Shown here: one piece after another, positions 1 through 4,950 of the stretch | Numbering within the stretch: position 1 is the stretch's first letter | Layout: every line of letters starts with the position of its first letter | From: an uncultured Lentisphaeraceae bacterium | GTDB lineage: Bacteria; Verrucomicrobiota; Kiritimatiellia; RFP12; DVOR01 | Assembly: GCA_937892925.1 (NCBI GenBank) | Contig: CALBHX010000111.1 | Location: 1 to 7,212, forward strand | DNA length: 7,212 nucleotides | Reading direction: 5' to 3' | Position numbers and translations under genes: made by a program | Notes under the pieces: generated by a model | What the model was told of the DNA's origin: nothing | The model's database searches: none | Seen by the model: only the letters and a program-made list of their open reading frames with translations

Positions 1-457
1 GTCATTAGCGGAAGACCAGGAGCAATCACTCCCCCCGATATGCCGGACGGTCATCCAGCACCTCGAAATTAAGTGCTGTTCCAAAATCCACTATGATCAA
101 CGGTGCTCCATATCGCGCCAATCCTCCCGCCGCATCTGCTAGGCGATCTGCACCAATACACTCTGGTGCTGGATAATCCAATTCGAACCCTAATGGGCTT
201 TTATATGAAATAAAGTGAGGCCTACACCCACACGTTTCACATATCAGCTTTTCCCATGCCAAATTAACCTTAGGAACAACCGATGCCACGCATACACCAT
301 TCACATCTGAAACCGCTATCTGGCGCAATGTACTCATACACGCAGAGAAATTTGCCAAAATTCCTCCAACAATGGATACAACACAAGACACCTGCCCCCT
401 CTCATACAGGCCGATCGATGTGGATGTATTTCCAATATCAATACAAATAAGCCGCAT
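1..457 (-). CDS. coaX: Type III pantothenate kinase, cut by the window edge and interrupted by an apparent frameshift
   Basis: Phosphorylates pantothenate with ATP, the first step of coenzyme A synthesis in the cytoplasm. Seen: an N-terminal nucleotide-binding motif DIGNTSTSIG (residues 7-16), the CIGADRL motif carrying the catalytic Asp (about 101-106), and VDFGTALNFEVLDD (about 123-136), all in the usual family order. Family members are about 250 residues, so roughly the last 40 per cent is missing. In the original frame a TGA at 28-26 ends the protein after about 143 residues, just where GG-x-I-x-PG is expected. Adding one G to the six-G run at 31-36 gives GGVIAPGLPLM, open to the edge. 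I chose ATG 457 because it gives the standard MRLICIDIGNT start; a GTG at 472 is in frame but lies inside nadC. The start overlaps the nadC stop as TAATG, so translation is probably coupled. Family assignment is firm; the integrity of the gene is not. Confidence 0.88.
31..36 (-). other. coaX: Six-G homopolymer at the coaX frame break
   Basis: On the coding strand the codons read TAT CGG GGG GAG TGA. With seven G they would read TAT CGG GGG GGA GTG ATT GCT CCT GGT, which restores the conserved CoaX GGVIAPG motif. The break therefore maps to this run. A one-base undercount in the assembly is the simplest explanation. A true inactivating deletion, or -1 slippage on the G run, would look the same here. 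Confidence 0.85.
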
Positions 458-1347
458 TAAATCACACTCCACTCAAGCGCCAAATCAACACTAGGAGCCG
501 AATGGGTTAATGCGCCAACACTCAACGCATCTACACCCGTTGCCGCGATGTTATGCACTGTCTGTAAATTAATACCCCCTGAAGCTTCTAATTTCGTTTT
601 TTTCGTTGCCGAACGCGTAAGCTTGACACATTCCCGCATTAGTTCACATGACATATTATCCAACATAATCCATTCAGGTTCCGCCCGGAGCGCAGATTTC
701 AGCTCCTCGAGTGTTTCGACTTCTACTTCCACTGCTAATAATGGATACGCCTTTCTAGCCGCCAATACCGCCAGATCCAATCGTGCAGGGTCTCCTCCCG
801 CCCATAACGCACGATGATTATCCTTCATTAAAATACGATCATAAAGACCAAACCGGTGGTTCATTCCCCCTCCGCAGCGAACTGCAAACTTCTCAAACAC
901 ACGCAAGCATGGCGTTGTTTTTCGCGTATCAAGCACCATACATGGATATGGCTTTACTGCTTCAACGAACTGATGCGTGAGTGTCGCCGTTCCACTCATT
1001 CGCTGAATAAAATTCAAGGCTGTTCTTTCTGCTGTTAAAATTGCACGTGCCCGCCCAGTAAATCGAGCCAATACACCATCTTTTGGAGCCATCGCACCAT
1101 TCGGAATGAGAATCTCATAAGTTAGCGTTGGATCCAATAACTGAAGGATGTATAATGCAACATTTAGTCCAGCCACACAACAAGCCTCGCGTGCTTGAAT
1201 TTCTCCAGTAGCCAACACATCCGGTCCAACGAGCGCTAACGTTGTCGCATCCCCGGAACCTATATCCTCCTTAAGCGCTGCTCGAATCGCCAAAACTGCA
1301 CGAGCATCCTTTGTTATATCTGGCAATGAATTTGGATTTAAGTGCAT
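457..1347 (-). CDS. nadC: Quinolinate phosphoribosyltransferase (nicotinate-nucleotide pyrophosphorylase, carboxylating)
   Basis: Converts quinolinate and phosphoribosyl pyrophosphate to nicotinate mononucleotide, CO2 and pyrophosphate, in cytoplasmic NAD synthesis de novo. At 296 residues it is full length. Seen: ALKEDIGSGDATT near residue 24, ERTALNFIQRMSGTAT (107-122), DTRKTTP (140-146), a CGGGMNHRFGLYD stretch (158-170) followed by RILMKDNH, the acidic VEVEVE strand (206-211), IMLDNMS (227-233), EASGGIN (254-260) and GVDALSVGALTHS (271-283). Arg108, Arg142, Lys143, His164, Arg165, Lys175, Glu207 and Asp230 correspond to the family's substrate-binding set. One small oddity is Cys at 147, where most members have Gly (TTPGLR). 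ATG 1347 has a strong Shine-Dalgarno. nadA and nadB are not in the window, so the quinolinate source must be encoded elsewhere. A candidate promoter precedes it, and coaX is directly coupled downstream. Confidence 0.96.
   Translation of the reverse strand: MHLNPNSLPDITKDARAVLAIRAALKEDIGSGDATTLALVGPDVLATGEIQAREACCVAGLNVALYILQLLDPTLTYEILIPNGAMAPKDGVLARFTGRARAILTAERTALNFIQRMSGTATLTHQFVEAVKPYPCMVLDTRKTTPCLRVFEKFAVRCGGGMNHRFGLYDRILMKDNHRALWAGGDPARLDLAVLAARKAYPLLAVEVEVETLEELKSALRAEPEWIMLDNMSCELMRECVKLTRSATKKTKLEASGGINLQTVHNIAATGVDALSVGALTHSAPSVDLALEWSVI
467..470 (-). promoter_or_regulatory. Ribosome binding site of coaX inside the nadC 3' end
   Basis: GGAG lies 9 nt upstream of ATG 457, within the last codons of nadC. 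It supports the ATG rather than the GTG at 472 as the start, and fits coupled translation through the TAATG stop/start overlap. Confidence 0.5.
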
Positions 1348-1355
1348 AACAAAAG

Positions 1356-1362
1356 CTCCTTT
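1356..1362 (-). promoter_or_regulatory. Strong ribosome binding site of nadC
   Basis: AAAGGAG sits 8 nt upstream of ATG 1347 and fixes that codon as the nadC start. It is among the best Shine-Dalgarno matches in the window. Confidence 0.75.
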
Positions 1363-1391
1363 CTCATCTTATAGAGAGGAAACACACCTTC

Positions 1392-1419
1392 TTTATACGG
1401 AACCCTCCTCATCTGTCAA
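1392..1419 (-). promoter_or_regulatory. Predicted sigma70-type promoter for nadC-coaX
   Basis: On the minus strand TTGACA (1419-1414, a perfect -35 box) is followed after 16 nt by TATAAA (1397-1392, five of six matches to the -10 consensus). Transcription would start near 1385 and leave a leader of roughly 40 nt containing the nadC Shine-Dalgarno. The -35 box overlaps the TGA stop of the upstream peptidase gene (1418-1416). No operator or riboswitch-like structure was seen in the short leader. Confidence 0.6.
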
Positions 1420-2498
1420 AGCGAAGGGGCTAACACGGGTTCTGCTGGTAACGCCCCTATAAACGAACAAAGCAATCGGATCGCTTTCTCTACATCATCC
1501 AAATCCAACGTTTCTACCGGGCTATGCATATATCGCAATGGGATCCCAACCAATGCCACAGCCGTAGCCCCACCAGACATTCGCATAGCATAGGCATTGT
1601 TACCTGATGCACGTGAACGAACCTGAATCTGAACAGGAATATCTTCCAATTTTGCTGTATCCAACAACATTTGACGCAATTTTGGGTTATAAAACGGCCC
1701 CGTTCCAATAATTGGGCCACCACCCAGACGAATATCCCCCATCTTGCGTCTATCCTGTAGATGAGCATCTGTCGCAAATCCGACATCTAAACAAATACCA
1801 ATGTCTGGTTTTACCAAATGTGATGCATTTTGCCCACCGATCAAACCCAACTCTTCCTGAACACTACCAACCAAGTGTAACGCAACATTCAATGGAGCCA
1901 ATGGCTCTTCAGCCAACCTCCGCATCACTTCAGCAACAATATACGCACCAATCCGATTGTCAAATCCACGACACGCCACCCTGCTTCCCGCGAGCATATG
2001 CCATCCAGAATCAACCACAGCCGCAGCACCAAGCGACACCAGAGCTTCTGCTTCTTCTCGAGACCGCGCTCCAATGTCAACCGGTGCAGTTGCCAGATCC
2101 GTTGGTGCTACATGTTCCCGCTCTGATGCCGTCATCAAATGCGGGGGCCGAACGCCAAACACACCATTTACTGGCCCTTTACGTCCGGCAATAATCACAC
2201 GTTCCGCCGCAACAGTTGGAATGGTTACACCTCCATTAGGTGTCATCCACACAAAACCCTCAGCATCAATATACGTCACGAGGAAGCCAATTTCATCACA
2301 GTGCGCTTCCAACATAACCTTTGTCTGAGCCTGTTCATTCAATACTGCATGTAAGTTTCCATGAACATCAAATGCACATTCCACCCCGGCAGATTTTAAA
2401 TATCGAGCCATGAGGCGTTGTCCCTCTTGCTCAAATCCACTCGGTGTTCGACAAGCTACCAACTCTCTCAAGAAATTCATCACTTTTTTATCTGCCAT
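1416..2498 (-). CDS. M42-family metallo-aminopeptidase (glutamyl aminopeptidase / FrvX-like)
   Basis: A predicted cytoplasmic di-metal aminopeptidase of about 360 residues, a normal family length. Numbering from the chosen start, the expected metal and catalytic residues are visible: His66 and Asp68 in EAHCDEIGF, Asp180 in CRGFDNRIGAY, Glu215-Glu216 in SVQEELGLIGG, Asp238 in ICLDVGFATD and His325 in IPLRYMHSPVE. RLGGGPIIG (about 257-265) is also typical. These proteins remove N-terminal residues from peptides and often form large tetrahedral assemblies. Some relatives are labelled endoglucanase M, but nothing here supports a cellulase role. ATG 2498 is chosen over ATG 2555 because it has a Shine-Dalgarno (AAGGA, 5 nt away) and gives a family-like N-terminus. 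The extra 19 residues from 2555 would be basic, lack a Shine-Dalgarno and start upstream of the predicted promoter. Oddity: the usual G-T-D-A segment late in the protein reads GNNA. Peptide specificity cannot be told. Confidence 0.92.
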   Translation of the reverse strand: MADKKVMNFLRELVACRTPSGFEQEGQRLMARYLKSAGVECAFDVHGNLHAVLNEQAQTKVMLEAHCDEIGFLVTYIDAEGFVWMTPNGGVTIPTVAAERVIIAGRKGPVNGVFGVRPPHLMTASEREHVAPTDLATAPVDIGARSREEAEALVSLGAAAVVDSGWHMLAGSRVACRGFDNRIGAYIVAEVMRRLAEEPLAPLNVALHLVGSVQEELGLIGGQNASHLVKPDIGICLDVGFATDAHLQDRRKMGDIRLGGGPIIGTGPFYNPKLRQMLLDTAKLEDIPVQIQVRSRASGNNAYAMRMSGGATAVALVGIPLRYMHSPVETLDLDDVEKAIRLLCSFIGALPAEPVLAPSL

Positions 2499-2503
2499 AA
2501 CGT

Positions 2504-2509
2504 TCCTTA
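2504..2509 (-). promoter_or_regulatory. Ribosome binding site of the M42 peptidase gene
   Basis: TAAGGA ends 5 nt upstream of ATG 2498, with a second purine-rich GAGGAG further upstream. It supports ATG 2498 over the longer alternative at 2555. Confidence 0.6.
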
Positions 2510-2520
2510 GTCTCCTCTTC

Positions 2521-2529
2521 AGTATAGCA
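2521..2529 (-). promoter_or_regulatory. Predicted extended -10 promoter of the M42 peptidase gene
   Basis: TGCTATACT on the minus strand has the TGN extension and a five-of-six -10 hexamer. No good -35 hexamer is found 16-18 nt upstream, which is acceptable for extended -10 promoters. Transcription would start about 15 nt before ATG 2498, leaving just room for the Shine-Dalgarno. Confidence 0.4.
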
Positions 2530-2536
2530 AAGTTCT

Positions 2537-2546
2537 TTACCGGTAA
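2537..2546. repeat. 10-bp perfect palindrome beside the predicted peptidase promoter
   Basis: TTACCGGTAA reads the same on both strands and lies in the spacer/-35 region upstream of the TGCTATACT element. It is flanked by AAGTT (2530-2534 on plus) and AACTT (2545-2549), giving a partly extended inverted repeat. Position and symmetry would suit a repressor site, but a 10-bp palindrome can arise by chance. Confidence 0.25.
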
Positions 2547-2579
2547 CTTATACATCCAACTATGGAACGATAAACGTAC

Positions 2580-2593
2580 TCACTACTTAGTGA
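2580..2593. repeat. Short inverted repeat in the EEP-peptidase gap
   Basis: TCACTA and TAGTGA are perfect inverted arms separated by 2 bp. The loop is too short for a good RNA hairpin and no U-run follows, so it is not a terminator. It could be a protein-binding half-site pair or chance. The gap 2499-2675 holds no gene that I can support. Confidence 0.2.
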
Positions 2594-2675
2594 ACTAACG
2601 AAACGCAATCGCTATGACTTCTCTACTCTAATCACCCCTGTCAATAACAATGCTAACGCATCAAAAATAGCTGTG

Positions 2676-3527
2676 TTATGAGGCAGGTATCCACCTCACG
2701 CGCAATAAAACCGGCATATGATCTGAAAGGGGTTTCTGGGTTGTATACGGCAAACGCCGTGTTTCCGACAATACTTTCCAGGATCCGCTACGACATGCCC
2801 ATACAAGAAAATGATCAATGGCCTTCCCGCCTCCCAACCATGTCATCTGACCAGGTTCAGGAGTAACCAACGTAAATACTTTTTTCAGTATTTTCAACTC
2901 AGGAGATCCTGTTTCTGCATTCAAATCACCTGCCAACAATATGCCATCTACTGGATTTTCCTGATAATATGCAATAATGGCTCGCACCTGACTTTGACGT
3001 ACCGCAGAAGGAAATCCCAAATGTGTGGCACAAACAGACACCGTATGCCCATCTGCTAGACGAAATCGTGCATCAATAAAAACGCGCGGCTCTCCTTCCC
3101 CCGGTAATGGTATCACCCGCCATGTTTCCGGCTTCATTTTTGCAAGTAATGCTATACCATATTCTCCTCCACGCAACGGCATGGCCTTACCATAAAGCAC
3201 ATGAGGGAAACCAGCCATCTTCGCCAGTTCTGCTGCGGTGTCACGTTTTGGATTTCCATTTCGCCCGACAAAACGATCAACCTCTTGAAGTGCGACAAAA
3301 TCCGCATTCAACGACTTCAGGTAATTACCCGCACGTTGCAAATCAAATGGCTGATGAAACCCAAATGCACTTGGAGCGCCACCTCCGATATTGAACGTTA
3401 CATAGGTCAGTGCATCCAGTTGCGATTCCTTCTTTATGTCTTCTGTCTGCGCAAAACCCCCAAACGCATAAACACCTCCAGCTACAGCCATGAACCACCC
3501 GCGCATTATTGAACACCATGTTGACAT
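2676..3527 (-). CDS. Endonuclease/exonuclease/phosphatase (EEP) family hydrolase with probable signal peptide
   Basis: A metal-dependent phosphoester hydrolase of the DNase I/exonuclease III-like fold. All family motifs are present, numbered from ATG 3527: TFNIGGG with Asn46, ALQEVDRF with Glu82, CATHLGF with His169, AGDLNAETGSPEL with Asp201 and Asn203, KAIDHFLV with Asp238-His239, and PLSDHMPVLL with Asp269-His270. The catalytic set is intact. The N-terminus has Arg, then a hydrophobic stretch ending GGFAQTED, resembling a signal peptidase I site after FA, so the mature enzyme is probably periplasmic or secreted. The substrate cannot be read from sequence: nucleic acid, phospholipid head group, inositol phosphate and other phosphodiesters are all possible. 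ATG 3527 is favoured because GGAG lies 9 nt upstream; ATG 3542 and 3533 are in frame but lack a well-spaced site. It follows xseA by about 38 nt, so co-transcription is possible. Confidence 0.85.
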   Translation of the reverse strand: MSTWCSIMRGWFMAVAGGVYAFGGFAQTEDIKKESQLDALTYVTFNIGGGAPSAFGFHQPFDLQRAGNYLKSLNADFVALQEVDRFVGRNGNPKRDTAAELAKMAGFPHVLYGKAMPLRGGEYGIALLAKMKPETWRVIPLPGEGEPRVFIDARFRLADGHTVSVCATHLGFPSAVRQSQVRAIIAYYQENPVDGILLAGDLNAETGSPELKILKKVFTLVTPEPGQMTWLGGGKAIDHFLVWACRSGSWKVLSETRRLPYTTQKPLSDHMPVLLRVRWIPAS

Positions 3528-3536
3528 AACCATCTT

Positions 3537-3540
3537 CTCC
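3537..3540 (-). promoter_or_regulatory. Ribosome binding site that decides the EEP gene start
   Basis: GGAG at 3540-3537 is 9 nt from ATG 3527, only 3 nt from ATG 3533, and overlaps ATG 3542. Its spacing favours 3527 as the initiation codon. No purine-rich site precedes 3542. Confidence 0.45.
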
Positions 3541-3565
3541 ATTATGACAATTAAACATTTTAACG

Positions 3566-4948
3566 CTAATCTGGGGATACTGATTCAACACATGCCGAGA
3601 ATCTCCCCTGAGCCAGTTGCACATTCACTACTTGGCCAATAACAACTTGTTGCGACTTAGATACCGACGCCCCCCCTTGCTCCGTTACAAGCGCATATCC
3701 TCGGCGAAGTACCGCATATGGATCACACGCCGAAAGTTTAGCGGCCCGAGCCTGCACCGAAGCTGATTCAGCTGAAAGCCTTCGCTCCAACGCCAACTGC
3801 AACCGAACACCCTGCTTTTGAATCCGTTGTACAGTCTCTGGCAAGGCCTCTGCACATGCTCGCTGAAGCTCCAACGATTGGGTTTCAAGACATGCTTTCG
3901 CTTCAGCATACCGCGTTGAAAATACATGATTCAACCGTACGCACAATCCGTCAATCCGTTGAGCATGTGTTGCCAAAATATATTCTGGATCGCGAAACAA
4001 CGGTGATACTTTATACGCATTAAGTGTTTGCCGTGCCCGCCGATACATCTCACGCAAGGCATTTAACAGCCGTTCCTTGGAAATCTTCAACGCCTTCTCA
4101 AAACTCTCTTTTTCTCCACACAGCAATTCCGCTGCGGCCGAAGGCGTTGCCGCCCGAATATCAGCCACAAAATCCGTAATCGCATTATCCGGCTCATGAC
4201 CAACCGCAGAAATCACAGGAATTTCAGAGGCCGCAACCGCACGAGCCACCACCTCCTCATTAAATGCCCACAAATCTTCCAATGATCCGCCGCCACGGCC
4301 AACAATCAACGCATCTAGCGGCTCTTTCGATGTTGGTCCAAAATGTTGATTCAATAGTCGAATTGCCTGTGCGATCTCTGCCGGTGCCTCCTCCCCCTGC
4401 ACTCTACATGGGGCAATCAAAATATGTAAGTTTGGATAACGGCGTCCAAGAATGGACAAAATATCATGAATCGCCGCTCCGGTAGGTGCCGTAACAATTC
4501 CTATTCGACGGGGCACTTTCGGGAGTTTACGTTTACGTTTCAGATCACAAAGTCCCTCTGCAAACAATTTTCGCTTAAGCGCATCAAATCGTTGAAGAAG
4601 TTCCCCCACCCCATCGCACCGCTCCAGGTGCTCCACTCTTAAATGATAACTTCCATGCGGCGCATACACCGCAATTCGCCCAACAGCCCGCACTTTACAG
4701 CCATTTGTCACTGTCGGAAGCGCCTCACCCAAACGCTGTTGTGCCTGCTGATTAAACGCAAAGAACGCCGCATTCAGCTTTGCCTTCTCATCCCCCAACG
4801 TGAAATATAAATGCCCGGAAACAGAAGCCGCTCGACAATTCGAAACCTCTCCTTCCACGACAACCCGTGGCAGGCTCCGCAACTGATCCGCCAAAATCGC
4901 TGTTACTTCACTGACGGAATAAGGCTTTTGAGCTCCGACCATTGTCAT
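3566..4948 (-). CDS. xseA: Exodeoxyribonuclease VII large subunit
   Basis: Catalytic large subunit of exonuclease VII, which digests single-stranded DNA from both ends in repair and removal of damaged strands, in complex with several XseB small subunits. At about 460 residues it is full length. Order seen: N-terminal OB-fold region (YSVSEVTAIL, VVVEGEVSNCR, SGHLYFTLGDE, CKVRAVGRIAVY), the catalytic core beginning RRIGIVTAPTGAAIHDIL, then ALIVGRGGGSLEDLWAFNEE, then VISAVGHEPDNAITDFVADI and RAATPSAAAEL, a long coiled-coil/helical part, and the C-terminal DPYAVLRRGYALV strand. The common GHETD is GHEPD here, a mild change. The frame also offers TTG 4954 and ATG 4942; ATG 4948 is taken as the default, with only a weak Shine-Dalgarno. 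The upstream TPR gene ends at 4951, so translation is probably coupled. No xseB lies in the 38 nt downstream, where many genomes place it. Confidence 0.95.
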   Translation of the reverse strand: MTMVGAQKPYSVSEVTAILADQLRSLPRVVVEGEVSNCRAASVSGHLYFTLGDEKAKLNAAFFAFNQQAQQRLGEALPTVTNGCKVRAVGRIAVYAPHGSYHLRVEHLERCDGVGELLQRFDALKRKLFAEGLCDLKRKRKLPKVPRRIGIVTAPTGAAIHDILSILGRRYPNLHILIAPCRVQGEEAPAEIAQAIRLLNQHFGPTSKEPLDALIVGRGGGSLEDLWAFNEEVVARAVAASEIPVISAVGHEPDNAITDFVADIRAATPSAAAELLCGEKESFEKALKISKERLLNALREMYRRARQTLNAYKVSPLFRDPEYILATHAQRIDGLCVRLNHVFSTRYAEAKACLETQSLELQRACAEALPETVQRIQKQGVRLQLALERRLSAESASVQARAAKLSACDPYAVLRRGYALVTEQGGASVSKSQQVVIGQVVNVQLAQGRFSACVESVSPD

Positions 4949-4950
4949 AC

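Noticed and set aside
1712..2194. 160-codon open frame on the plus strand
   Set aside because: It is antisense to the M42 peptidase, whose catalytic residues span this stretch. The translation is low-complexity in His, Gln and Pro, typical of an antisense frame.
2617..2644. TTGACA at 2644-2639 as the -35 box of a promoter for the peptidase gene
   Set aside because: No acceptable -10 hexamer occurs 15-19 nt downstream; the spacing leads to GAGAAG/GAAGTC.
2645..2675. Possible terminator after the EEP gene: ATGC-GTTA-GCAT hairpin near a T run
   Set aside because: The stem is only 4 bp, and the T run lies upstream of the hairpin in the direction of transcription, so it does not form an intrinsic terminator.
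3528..3565. CATAAT upstream of the EEP gene as a -10 box
   Set aside because: The matching -35 position has only TTAGCG, a poor fit, so an independent promoter is not supported.
3343..3624. 93-codon minus-strand frame across the xseA-EEP junction, considered as a possible xseB
   Set aside because: It shows no XseB-like sequence, is Cys/Trp rich, and overlaps both the xseA end and the EEP N-terminus out of frame.
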